Shown here: positions 1-7,418 of the stretch, one piece after another
Numbering within the stretch: the stretch's first letter is position 1
Layout: each line of letters begins with the position of its first letter
Assembly (NCBI GenBank): GCA_900551985.1
Contig: URYG01000049.1
Coordinates: 1-16,692 of the forward strand
Reading direction: 5' to 3'
Length of the DNA: 16,692 bases
Source: an uncultured Prevotella sp.
Lineage (GTDB): Bacteria; Bacteroidota; Bacteroidia; Bacteroidales; Bacteroidaceae
Notes under the pieces: model-generated
Seen by the model: the letters and a program-made list of their open reading frames with translations, nothing else
Told to the model about the DNA's origin: nothing
Databases searched by the model: none
Program-made: the position numbers and the translations under genes

Positions 1-56
1 CTTACTTTTTCCTTCCATCTATACAATATTGTCCCCTATCCTCCGTTTTTATAAAT

Positions 57-437
57 ATGAACAAAATAGAAATCATAGAACTTCCCAAGATATATGATCC
101 TCGCGGCTGTCTTACCGTTGCCGAGGAAAACATCCATATCCCCTTCGAAATAAAAAAGGTGGAATGGAAACACATCGGCGCCATTCTGCCAGAAGATCCT
201 ATAGAACTTGGAAAGAGTCCTATGATGCTGATTGCGCTGGCTGGAGAAATCACCATACAAGTCACGAATGACGACTTGTCCTTAGAATATATCAAGAGCA
301 TTGATTTCACCCAGTCAGAAGCAAGAACCATCATACTCAACCGTCCCAATCAGGCTCTTGTCCTGAAAGAAGGCTGCAGAAGCAGAATAACTCATAGCAC
401 CAAGCATTCCCTGCTTCTTACTATTCATCAAAAATAA
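57..437 (+). CDS. Divergent WxcM/FdtA-like cupin-fold protein
   Basis: This 126-residue protein starts like the WxcM/FdtA/QdtA family of dTDP-sugar 3,4-ketoisomerases. It has LPKIYDPRGCLTVAEE at residues 9-24 and HIPFEIKKV at 27-35, which match the family's PRGxLT and HIPFxIKRV blocks. In that family the next block is a Gly-Gly-His-Ala-His type motif carrying active-site histidines, and here it is replaced by a segment without histidines (residues 40-55). The length is slightly below the usual 130-140. Known members isomerise dTDP-4-keto-6-deoxyglucose before a transaminase acts, and a DegT-type transaminase does follow 5 bp downstream. The pairing therefore fits, but the missing motif makes ordinary ketoisomerase activity doubtful; a binding or structural role is possible. 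The ATG follows an A/T-rich stretch with no Shine-Dalgarno box, and bases 1-56 show no clear Bacteroidetes promoter, so the gene is probably internal to an operon entering from the left. Confidence 0.75.
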   Translation: MNKIEIIELPKIYDPRGCLTVAEENIHIPFEIKKVEWKHIGAILPEDPIELGKSPMMLIALAGEITIQVTNDDLSLEYIKSIDFTQSEARTIILNRPNQALVLKEGCRSRITHSTKHSLLLTIHQK

Positions 438-442
438 AGGAA

Positions 443-1705
443 ATGGAAACAGAAAACGAGAAGAAAGCCATCAAGTACCTTGATCTGAAGGCTATCAATG
501 CCCCATACGAAGAAGAGATCAAGAAGGAAATCAATCAGGTAGTAAGTAGCGGATGGTACTTACAGGGAAGATGCGTGAAGCAGTTTGAGAAGAATTATGC
601 CTCTTTCATCGGCACCGATTACTGCATTTCCTGCGGTAACGGACTGGATGCTCTCAAGCTGATTCTGATGGGAGAAATGGCTATTGGCAAGCTCCACCAG
701 GGTGATGAGATTCTGGTGCCTGCCAACACCTATATTGCCACCATTCTTTCCATCACAAGCGTGGGACTGGTTCCAATCCTCGTAGAACCCAACCCAGAGA
801 CACTGCAAATCGACGAGAACCTCATAGAGAGCAACATCTCCTATAAAACCAGGGGCATCATGCTGGTACATCTCTACGGCAAGTTATCCTGGACGGAAAG
901 AATCCAGGAGATCTGTGAGGAGAACAACCTGCTGATCTTCGAAGACAACGCACAGGCTTTCGGATGCGGATACGTCAACAGCTCTGCACGAGAGGCTATC
1001 AGAAGAAAGCTGAATCAAAAAGACGAGAATATCACCTATCAGGACCAGATAGAAATCATCGGCAGTAATGCCATCCAGAAAAGCATCAGGCACACGGGGT
1101 CCTTGGGAGATGCTGGCGCCCACAGTTTCTACCCAAGCAAGAACCTGGGAGCATTGGGCGATGCCGGTGCCGTGACAACCGATGACGAAGAGCTGGCTGA
1201 GGCTATCCGAGCCCTCCACGATTATGGAAGAACCAGCAGATTTGATTTTGAATATCAGGGTATCAATTCCCGGATGGATGAGATTCAGGCAGCCGTGCTC
1301 AATGTAAAGCTGAGACATCCCCACGATGAGCATATCGCCAGATGCAGGAAGGCGATGCTCTATATGGATCATCTACACCCTGCCATCGTGGAACGCTGCA
1401 TTCCGAAGAGATTACTGGAAGATCCATTCAGCAATGTACTCCATATCTTCCCTTTCATTACCGAAGAAAGGATGAGACTGAGGGAGTTTCTGAAGGAGGA
1501 ATCTGTAGAAACGGCGATACACTACCCTATTCCACCCAATGAGCAACTGGGATATCCTGAGCTTCGGCATTATCAACTGCCGATTACCCAGAATATCGCC
1601 TGTCAGGAGCTGAGCCTTCCCTGCAACTCTACGATGAGAGACGAGGAAGTGATCCGGGTAGCACAGCTCATCAACAATTATTTCTTGCGACGCAATCTGC
1701 GGTAG
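443..1705 (+). CDS. DegT/DnrJ/EryC1/StrS family PLP-dependent sugar aminotransferase
   Basis: The 420-residue product is a fold-type I PLP enzyme of the nucleotide-sugar aminotransferase family, which transfers an amino group (usually from glutamate) to a keto-sugar nucleotide for surface glycans. Visible landmarks are GNGLDALKL (65-73), the FEDNAQAFG block with the PLP-contacting Asp168, SFYPSKNLGALGDAGAV (228-244) with Lys233 as the Schiff-base lysine, and INSRMDEIQAA (274-284). It is longer than the usual 365-380 because about 35 extra residues (roughly 175-215, charged and helical-looking) sit between AQAFG and TGSLGDAGA. The closest functional type may be FdtB/QdtB-like, given the FdtA-like neighbour upstream, but the substrate cannot be read from sequence. 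The last 28 bp overlap the 3' end of the convergent TPR gene. Confidence 0.9.
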   Translation: METENEKKAIKYLDLKAINAPYEEEIKKEINQVVSSGWYLQGRCVKQFEKNYASFIGTDYCISCGNGLDALKLILMGEMAIGKLHQGDEILVPANTYIATILSITSVGLVPILVEPNPETLQIDENLIESNISYKTRGIMLVHLYGKLSWTERIQEICEENNLLIFEDNAQAFGCGYVNSSAREAIRRKLNQKDENITYQDQIEIIGSNAIQKSIRHTGSLGDAGAHSFYPSKNLGALGDAGAVTTDDEELAEAIRALHDYGRTSRFDFEYQGINSRMDEIQAAVLNVKLRHPHDEHIARCRKAMLYMDHLHPAIVERCIPKRLLEDPFSNVLHIFPFITEERMRLREFLKEESVETAIHYPIPPNEQLGYPELRHYQLPITQNIACQELSLPCNSTMRDEEVIRVAQLINNYFLRRNLR

Positions 1706-2421
1706 AAGTCTTGCAGACGACCAGGAGCAACGCCCTTCTTCTGCAAAGCTTCCAGTTCGCGATAGGCATCCAACTTTCTGTTGAGCATGATGAGGAGATC
1801 GATGCGGTTGATGCGGTAATCGGTATTATCCTCATCGAGGGAAATCGCCTTGGCATAATCGTACTCGGCAAGTTCCAGCTGACCACGCTCCTTCTCCATA
1901 CCGCCACGTGCCGCATAAGCCATCGCACTATCCGGATATTGCTCTATGAGATTGTTGATGCCATCATACGCCTCGGTATAATGCTTGTCCTTCTCATTCA
2001 GCAACGCCAGACCGAGCTGAGCCTGGAAGTTGCCAGGAACCAGTACCAGGAGGTTCTGATAATCGAGACGGGCAAAGTTATAGCGCAGAAGCTTTTCGTT
2101 AACGAACGCACGGTAGAAGAGACCTGCAATATTGGTATTGTTGAGGAACAGCACCTTGTCCAGGTCATCCTTGGCATAACTCCACTGTTCCAACTGGATA
2201 TTCCACGCAGCCTTCTTCAGGCGCAGGTCGATGCTGTCAGGATGATAGGCAAGCACACTCGTTGCTGCCGCCAGGGAATCTCTCAGCGCCTTGTTCTGAG
2301 CCTTGGAATCTCGCAATGCTACATCATCAACCTTAGAATCAGCCGTCAAATTGTTTTGCTGGGCAAACAGAGGTGTAGCCAGCAAACAACCTATATATAA
2401 TATGATACTTTTCTTTTTCAT
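1678..2421 (-). CDS. Exported tetratricopeptide-repeat protein
   Basis: The 247-residue product has an N-terminal signal peptide: MKKK, a hydrophobic core IILYIGCLLATPLF, and a likely signal peptidase I cut after A20 (LFA|QQ). It is therefore probably periplasmic or envelope-associated. Helix pairs with TPR spacing run over about residues 55-90, 92-125, 130-160, 165-198 and 200-228, for example ARGGMEKERGQLELAEYDYAKAISLDED near 171-198. The frame stays open 9 codons further upstream, but the Met at 2421 is chosen because it puts the signal peptide at the terminus. The basic C-terminus (RRLRRKK) is encoded in DNA shared with the end of the convergent aminotransferase gene. TPR proteins of this kind act as protein-binding scaffolds; nothing here identifies a partner. 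Confidence 0.88.
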   Translation of the reverse strand: MKKKSIILYIGCLLATPLFAQQNNLTADSKVDDVALRDSKAQNKALRDSLAAATSVLAYHPDSIDLRLKKAAWNIQLEQWSYAKDDLDKVLFLNNTNIAGLFYRAFVNEKLLRYNFARLDYQNLLVLVPGNFQAQLGLALLNEKDKHYTEAYDGINNLIEQYPDSAMAYAARGGMEKERGQLELAEYDYAKAISLDEDNTDYRINRIDLLIMLNRKLDAYRELEALQKKGVAPGRLQDFYRRLRRKK

Positions 2422-2425
2422 TCTG

Positions 2426-2457
2426 CAAAAATACAAATAGTTATGCAATCAGCCAAA
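2426..2457 (-). promoter_or_regulatory. Bacteroidetes-type promoter of the TPR gene
   Basis: Read on the - strand, TTTG (2457-2454), a 20-bp spacer and TATTTTTG (2433-2426) match the Bacteroidetes -33/-7 consensus TTTG-N19-21-TAnnTTTG. Only 4 bp separate the -7 element from the ATG at 2421. In this promoter class transcription starts about 4-7 bp after the element, so the transcript would start on or next to the start codon and be leaderless or nearly so. Confidence 0.7.
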
Positions 2458-2542
2458 AAAGGAAAGATAAAAGATGTTTAGAATTTTCAAAATAAAATAA
2501 ACAGAAGCAAAACTCCTTGTTTTTAAGGGATTTTGCGAAGCA

Positions 2543-2628
2543 ATATTTATCCTTAAGGAAAAAAATAATTTCCCTTAAGGATAAATATATATAGCCTTAA
2601 GGAAAAATATTCTTTCCCTTAAGGCTAT
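2543..2628. repeat. Four CCTTAAGG palindromes at exact 22-bp spacing, forming two hairpins
   Basis: CCTTAAGG occurs at 2551-2558, 2573-2580, 2595-2602 and 2617-2624, with starts exactly 22 bp apart. Copies 1 and 2 form an inverted repeat with 16-bp arms (2543-2558 and 2573-2588). Copies 3 and 4 form another with 12-bp arms (2591-2602 and 2617-2628). The unit after copies 1 and 3 is similar (A-rich, then TTTC). It sits 50 bp after the leuB stop and upstream of the TPR promoter, both on the - strand. It could end the leu transcript or stabilise its 3' end. No long T-run follows either hairpin, so a simple intrinsic terminator is not assured. The rest of 2458-2677 is AT-rich with nothing else clear. 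Confidence 0.85.
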
Positions 2629-2677
2629 TCAAATCAAAATTCTATCTTGTAAGAATACTTCTAAAAATCAATCTAGA

Positions 2678-3739
2678 TTAAGCATTCTTGATCCAGTTAA
2701 CGATCCACTCGCCAACCTCTGTAGTGCCATAGTGAGCACCACCCTCAACCTGAATCTCAGGAGTGCGTACGTTGGCATCGAGAGATGCATCTACTGCCTT
2801 GCGGATCAAAGCGCCCTCCTCGTTCAAACCGAAGTGCTCCAGCAACATAGCTGCAGAAAGAATCTGAGCTACTGGGTTAGCCAGGTTCTTGCCAGCTGCC
2901 TGTGGCCATGAACCGTGAACAGGCTCGAACAATGGGGTGTGCTCACCGAGAGAGCTAGATGGCTGCAAGCCCATAGAACCGGTGATGCAAGAGGTCTCAT
3001 CGGTAAGGATATCACCGAAGGTGTTCTCTGTAACGATGACATCGAAGAAGGTTGGCTCTGTCAACACGCGCATAGAAGCGTTGTCGATGAACATATAGTC
3101 GGTATTAACCTCAGGATACTGTGGCTCCATCTCCTTGGCAATCTGACGCCAGAGACGAGAAGATGCCAATACGTTTGCCTTATCTACTACTGTCAAGTGC
3201 TTGTTGCGCTTCATGGCAAACTCGAAAGCTACCTTCAGGATGCGCTCAATCTCAGGACGGGTATAGATATCTGTATCGTATGCCTTGTCGTTATCCTGAT
3301 ACTTCTCACCGAAGTACATACCGCCAGTCAACTCGCGGATGACAACGAAGTCAGCACCCTTCAGGAGCTCATCCTTCAATGGTGACTTATGGAGAAGGCA
3401 ATCGAATGTGGCAACTGGGCGAACATTGGCGAAGAGGCCCAACTTCTTACGCATAGCGAGCAAACCCTGCTCAGGACGAACCTTGGCTGTAGGGTTGTTG
3501 TCGAAACGTGGGTCACCAACGGCTGCGAAGAGCACTGCGTCAGCATCCATACAAGTCTTGAAGGTCTCCTCTGGGAATGGATCACCTACCTCGTCGATAG
3601 CGTGAGCGCCGCAGATAGCCTCGTTGTAAGTAAACTCGTGGTTGAACTTCTCTGCAATGGCCTGCATTACTGCTACGCCCTGCTTCATAATCTCTGGTCC
3701 GATACCATCACCGGCGAGAACTGCAATGTTTAATTTCAT
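2678..3739 (-). CDS. leuB: 3-isopropylmalate dehydrogenase
   Basis: LeuB oxidises and decarboxylates 3-isopropylmalate to 2-oxoisocaproate with NAD+ in the cytoplasm, the third leucine-specific step. The 353 residues are the normal family length. Landmarks are AVLAGDGIGPE (6-16), the substrate loop RKKLGLFANVRP (97-108), ELTGGMYFGE (136-145) with the catalytic Tyr142, VVDKANVL (184-191) with the catalytic Lys187, metal-binding Asp243 and Asp247 in TFGDILTDE, and the NAD-binding EPVHGSWPQAAGK region (272-284). It is the last gene of the leu operon, 22 bp after the citramalate synthase gene. Since that gene is present, LeuB may also act on 3-methylmalate to give 2-oxobutyrate for isoleucine; broad activity of this sort is known in citramalate-pathway organisms, but here it is inferred. 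Confidence 0.97.
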   Translation of the reverse strand: MKLNIAVLAGDGIGPEIMKQGVAVMQAIAEKFNHEFTYNEAICGAHAIDEVGDPFPEETFKTCMDADAVLFAAVGDPRFDNNPTAKVRPEQGLLAMRKKLGLFANVRPVATFDCLLHKSPLKDELLKGADFVVIRELTGGMYFGEKYQDNDKAYDTDIYTRPEIERILKVAFEFAMKRNKHLTVVDKANVLASSRLWRQIAKEMEPQYPEVNTDYMFIDNASMRVLTEPTFFDVIVTENTFGDILTDETSCITGSMGLQPSSSLGEHTPLFEPVHGSWPQAAGKNLANPVAQILSAAMLLEHFGLNEEGALIRKAVDASLDANVRTPEIQVEGGAHYGTTEVGEWIVNWIKNA

Positions 3740-3761
3740 CTTATTTGATTTTTTATTGTTT

Positions 3762-5360
3762 TTATTCCATATCCAAATTTCGAGGCGATACAGCCTGTTC
3801 GTCGCTCTTATCAGCCTCGTACATATTGATCATTTTCAGCGTTGCCTTGATAGCTGCTTCTGTCTGGTCGGCATCCAAGCCTCGGGTACGCCAGATGCGG
3901 TCGCCTTCACGCCAGGTAATGACGGTCTGAACGAGGGCATCGGTACGACCACCGGGTGGGATGGTAACCTGATAGTTGTCGAGCTTAGGGAAGGTCTTGC
4001 CGAGCTTCACCTTGTAGATGTTGCGGAGGGCTTTCACGAAGGCATCATACTGACCATCACCGGAGCTCTGGTCTTCATACTCCTTGCCATCGATTTCTAC
4101 CTTAACACTTGCTATAGGCTTCAAACCGTATGAGGTTGATACCATGTAACTTACCAGCTTCACCTTATCCTCCGGAGCACCATGCTTCAGCACATCGCTC
4201 ACGATATATGGCAGGTCGTCCTGAGTTACCAGCTCCTTGCGGTCGCCGAGTTCGGTGATTCGCTTGGTCACAGCCTTGGTCTGTTCCGGAGTCAACTCCA
4301 ATCCCAGCTCGTTGAGGTTCTGGATGATGTTCGCCTTACCGGAATTCTTACCCAATGCATACTCACGATGTCTGCCGAAACGCTCAGGCACCAGGTCGTT
4401 GCAATAAAGCTTATCCTTGTTATCGCCATCGGCATGTACGCCAGCCACCTGGGTGAAGACGTTGTCTCCAACAACCGGTGTATTCGGAGCCACGGCAATG
4501 CCACTGTATCCTTCAACCAATCGGGAAATATCGTTCAGACGGTCTTCCTTGATATTGGTCTTAGCCTCGAACATATCCTTCAGAATCACCTGAACACTCG
4601 CCAATGGTGCATTGCCACAGCGCTCTCCCAAACCATTCACGGTAACATGAAGACCCTTGGCGCCGCTCAACACGGCAGCCAGCGAGTTGCTCACCGCCAG
4701 ATCGTAGTCGTTGTGGGCATGGAAATCGAAGTGAGAGTTCGGATAACGGCGAACCATCTGTCGCATGTACTCCACACACTGCAATGGGTTCAGAATACCC
4801 AAAGTATCAGGAAGCAGGAAGCGCTTGATAGGCAACTTCACCAGCTCGTCCATCATCATGAAGAGATAGTCACGACTGTCACGCATACCGCTCGACCAAT
4901 CCTCCAGGTAGAGATTTACGGTGAAATCCTTGCTCAGGGCATAGTCGATGGTCTGCTTGATATGAGCGAGATGCTCCTCAGGCGACATCTTGAGCTGCTG
5001 GGTACAGTGCTTGTAGCTACCCTTCGCCAAGAGGTTGATGACATGACCGCCGCATTCGGCAATCCAGTCCACACTCTTGTTGTTATCCACGAATCCCAAT
5101 ACCTCAACGGAATCCAGCTTACCAATGGTCTTGGCATAACGGCAAATACGAGCGACAGCATCCTTTTCGCCTTCCGACACACGCGCTGAAGCCACCTCAA
5201 TGCGATCAACATTGATGTCATGCAACAGCATTCTTGCTATCATCAACTTCTCGTGAGGTAGGAAACTGACACCATTGGTCTGCTCGCCGTCGCGCAGCGT
5301 GCAGTCCATGATCTCAATCTCCTTGATGCGGGAATTATCTCTCTTTGCGTTAACGTCCAT
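3762..5360 (-). CDS. cimA: (R)-citramalate synthase, Leptospira type
   Basis: This is a 532-residue DRE-TIM metallolyase homologous to LeuA but of a separate subfamily. The catalytic barrel has TLRDGEQT (21-28, Arg23 and metal-binding Asp24), HAHNDYDLAVSNS (214-226, metal His214 and His216) and NGLGERCGN (242-250). From memory it follows the characterised Leptospira interrogans citramalate synthase almost block by block: VDRIEVASARVS (51-62), YLEDWSSG (151-158, matching substrate residues Tyr144/Glu146 there), GVHADGD (307-313) and PKLDNYQVTIPPGG (458-471). The C-terminal regulatory domain contains GDGQYDAF (434-441), the region that binds isoleucine in the Leptospira enzyme. CimA condenses pyruvate with acetyl-CoA, opening a threonine-independent isoleucine route that reuses LeuCD and LeuB, which flank it. 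Automated pipelines may call it 2-isopropylmalate synthase. It starts 2 bp after leuD ends, suggesting translational coupling. Confidence 0.88.
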   Translation of the reverse strand: MDVNAKRDNSRIKEIEIMDCTLRDGEQTNGVSFLPHEKLMIARMLLHDINVDRIEVASARVSEGEKDAVARICRYAKTIGKLDSVEVLGFVDNNKSVDWIAECGGHVINLLAKGSYKHCTQQLKMSPEEHLAHIKQTIDYALSKDFTVNLYLEDWSSGMRDSRDYLFMMMDELVKLPIKRFLLPDTLGILNPLQCVEYMRQMVRRYPNSHFDFHAHNDYDLAVSNSLAAVLSGAKGLHVTVNGLGERCGNAPLASVQVILKDMFEAKTNIKEDRLNDISRLVEGYSGIAVAPNTPVVGDNVFTQVAGVHADGDNKDKLYCNDLVPERFGRHREYALGKNSGKANIIQNLNELGLELTPEQTKAVTKRITELGDRKELVTQDDLPYIVSDVLKHGAPEDKVKLVSYMVSTSYGLKPIASVKVEIDGKEYEDQSSGDGQYDAFVKALRNIYKVKLGKTFPKLDNYQVTIPPGGRTDALVQTVITWREGDRIWRTRGLDADQTEAAIKATLKMINMYEADKSDEQAVSPRNLDME

Positions 5361-5362
5361 AA

Positions 5363-5953
5363 TTACTTGTTTTTAGCTTCCCAAGCCTCAACCTTGTCAC
5401 GGTTCTGAACGAGGAAGTCAACATCGTCCAAACCATTCTCCAGACAGTGCTTCTTGTAGCCGTTGATTTCGAAGTGCTCGCTCTTGCCGGTAGCAAGATT
5501 GGTAACAGTCTGGTTAGGAAGATCCACCTTCACCTCTGTCTTGTGATCCTTGTCGATGCTCTCGAAGAGCTCTTTCAGGAATTCCTCGCTTACCACTACT
5601 GGCAAAACGAGGTTGTTCAACTCGTTGTTCTTGTGAATATCAGCGAAGAAAGAGCTGATGACAACACGGAAGCCAGCGCCTGCGATAGCCCAGGCAGCGT
5701 GCTCACGGGAAGAACCTGAACCGAAGTTCTTGCCAGCTACGAGGATGACACCGCTGTAAGAAGGGTCGTTCATCACGAAGTCTGGCTTTGGAGTTCCGTC
5801 GGCATTGTAACGCCAGTCGCGGAAGAGGTTGTCGCCCATGCCCTCTTTATCGATAGCCTTGAGGAAACGGGCTGGGATGATCTGGTCTGTATCTACATTC
5901 TCCAAAGGAAGAGGAATGCAGCTTGATGTGATTACATTGAATTTCTGTTTCAT
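5363..5953 (-). CDS. leuD: 3-isopropylmalate dehydratase small subunit
   Basis: LeuD carries the swivelling substrate domain of isopropylmalate isomerase and works as a heterodimer with LeuC, moving the hydroxyl from C2 to C3 of isopropylmalate (and of citramalate if the CimA route runs). The protein has 196 residues, as usual. Visible blocks are PLPLENVDTDQIIPARFLK (14-32) and the substrate-recognition loop KNFGSGSSREHAAWA (75-89). The frame is open to an ATG at 5980, but the Met at 5953 is preferred because MKQKFNVITS matches the usual N-terminus and the extra nine residues (MFNVKRKTE) do not. With this start the gap to leuC is 33 bp. Confidence 0.95.
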   Translation of the reverse strand: MKQKFNVITSSCIPLPLENVDTDQIIPARFLKAIDKEGMGDNLFRDWRYNADGTPKPDFVMNDPSYSGVILVAGKNFGSGSSREHAAWAIAGAGFRVVISSFFADIHKNNELNNLVLPVVVSEEFLKELFESIDKDHKTEVKVDLPNQTVTNLATGKSEHFEINGYKKHCLENGLDDVDFLVQNRDKVEAWEAKNK

Positions 5954-5986
5954 TTCAGTTTTTCGTTTTACGTTGAACACTTAACA

Positions 5987-7381
5987 TTACATGAACTCTC
6001 TTGGGTCGGTAATCTTACCAGTGATAGCGGCTGCAGCTGCTACGTATGGACTGGCAAGGATGGTGCGGGAACCTGGTCCCTGACGACCCTCGAAGTTACG
6101 GTTGGATGTACTTACAGAGTACTTGCCTGCAGGAATCTTATCATCGTTCATTGCCAGGCAAGCAGAGCATCCAGGCTGACGGATTTCGAAGCCGGCAGCC
6201 TCTACAATCTTATCAATTCCCTCTTCACGTATTTGTTTATCAACCAACCATGAACCAGGTACAAGCCAAGCAGTTACACCTTCTGTCTTCTTCTTACCTT
6301 TAACCAATGAAGCGAAGGCACGGAAGTCTTCGATACGACCATTGGTACATGCGCCCAGGAATACATAATCGATAGGATGACCCTCGAGTTTCTCGCCCGG
6401 CTGGAAGCCCATGTAGTTGAGGCTCTTCTTGAAACCAGCCTGCTCTTCCTCTGGAATCTCATCGAGAGTTGGGATGCTCTCGGTAATGCCGATACCCATA
6501 CCTGGGTTGGTACCGTAGGTGATGCGTGGTTCGATATCCTTGGCATCGAAAGTCAACTCCTTGTCGAAGACAGCGTCATCGCCACTCTTCAAGGTCTTCC
6601 AGTAAGCTACAGCCTTGTCCCACTCTTCACCCTTAGGTGCATATTCACGACCCTTGATGTACTCGAATGTTGTCTCATCAGGAGCTACGAAACCACCACG
6701 GGCACCCATCTCGATAGAGAGGTTGCAGAGGGTGAGACGACCTTCCATAGACATATCCTTCACTACATCGCCACTGTACTCAACGAAGTAACCGGTAGCA
6801 CCGGAAGTAGTGAGCTGGCTCATGAGATAGAGAGCCACATCCTTGGCAGTAACGCCCTTGCTGAGCTTGCCGTTGATGCTGATGCGCATAGACTTTGGCT
6901 TGCTCTGGAGAATACACTGTGAAGCCATCACCATCTCCACCTCAGAAGTACCGATACCGAAGGCTACGGCACCCATGGCACCGTGGGTAGAAGTATGAGA
7001 GTCGCCGCAGACGATGGTCATACCAGGAAGAGAAAGACCCTTCTCTGGACCAACCACGTGGATGATACCATTGTCCTTGGTGTTCATGGCAAAGTGAGTT
7101 ACGCCGAAATCAGCGGTATTCTTTGCCAAGGTATCTACCTGCTTCTTTGAGATTGGATCCTCGATAGGCTTATCCTGATCGTGGGTTGGAGTATTGTGGT
7201 CAGGCATACAGAAAATCTGGTCTGGACGGAACATTTTGAGTCCGCGTGCTCGCATACCGGCGAATGCCTGAGGTGATGTTACTTCGTGACAGTAGAGACG
7301 GTCGATGTAAAGCTGTGTAGGGCCATCTTCTACAATCTGGACAACGTGCTTGTCCCAAATCTTGTCGAATAATGTATTCAT
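5987..7381 (-). CDS. leuC: 3-isopropylmalate dehydratase large subunit
   Basis: LeuC is the aconitase-fold subunit carrying the [4Fe-4S] cluster. The three cluster ligands are visible as Cys345 in FLGACTNGR and Cys405 and Cys408 in PGCSACLAMN. Other signatures are MPDHNTPT (59-66), CGDSHTSTHGAMG (125-137), and EGRQGPGSRTILASP (431-445). The 464 residues match the bacterial LeuC length (about 465). It lies between leuA (37-bp gap) and leuD (33-bp gap to the chosen start). In this operon the LeuCD enzyme probably serves both the leucine pathway and the citramalate path to isoleucine. Confidence 0.97.
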   Translation of the reverse strand: MNTLFDKIWDKHVVQIVEDGPTQLYIDRLYCHEVTSPQAFAGMRARGLKMFRPDQIFCMPDHNTPTHDQDKPIEDPISKKQVDTLAKNTADFGVTHFAMNTKDNGIIHVVGPEKGLSLPGMTIVCGDSHTSTHGAMGAVAFGIGTSEVEMVMASQCILQSKPKSMRISINGKLSKGVTAKDVALYLMSQLTTSGATGYFVEYSGDVVKDMSMEGRLTLCNLSIEMGARGGFVAPDETTFEYIKGREYAPKGEEWDKAVAYWKTLKSGDDAVFDKELTFDAKDIEPRITYGTNPGMGIGITESIPTLDEIPEEEQAGFKKSLNYMGFQPGEKLEGHPIDYVFLGACTNGRIEDFRAFASLVKGKKKTEGVTAWLVPGSWLVDKQIREEGIDKIVEAAGFEIRQPGCSACLAMNDDKIPAGKYSVSTSNRNFEGRQGPGSRTILASPYVAAAAAITGKITDPREFM

Positions 7382-7418
7382 AATATCCTGTTTGTTATAT
7401 ATTTATCTGAATTATACT

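Noticed and set aside
23..32. Palindrome ACAATATTGT upstream of the first gene as an operator
   Set aside because: A 10-bp AT-rich palindrome near the window edge is easily due to chance and no promoter elements accompany it.
1711..2400. + strand reading frame of 229 codons following the aminotransferase
   Set aside because: It is antisense to the signal-peptide-bearing TPR gene, which has its own promoter; no protein motif is seen.
2551..2624. CRISPR array
   Set aside because: Repeats are only 8 bp palindromes with 14-bp spacers that are themselves similar, far below CRISPR repeat and spacer sizes, and no cas gene is present.
4182..5189. Long + strand reading frame of 335 codons
   Set aside because: It lies fully antisense to cimA, whose motifs are unmistakable; the product has no recognisable domain and only mirrors codon bias of the real gene.
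5954..5980. Nine-residue N-terminal extension of LeuD starting at 5980
   Set aside because: The family N-terminus begins at MKxKFN, matched by the Met at 5953; the extra residues have no family support.
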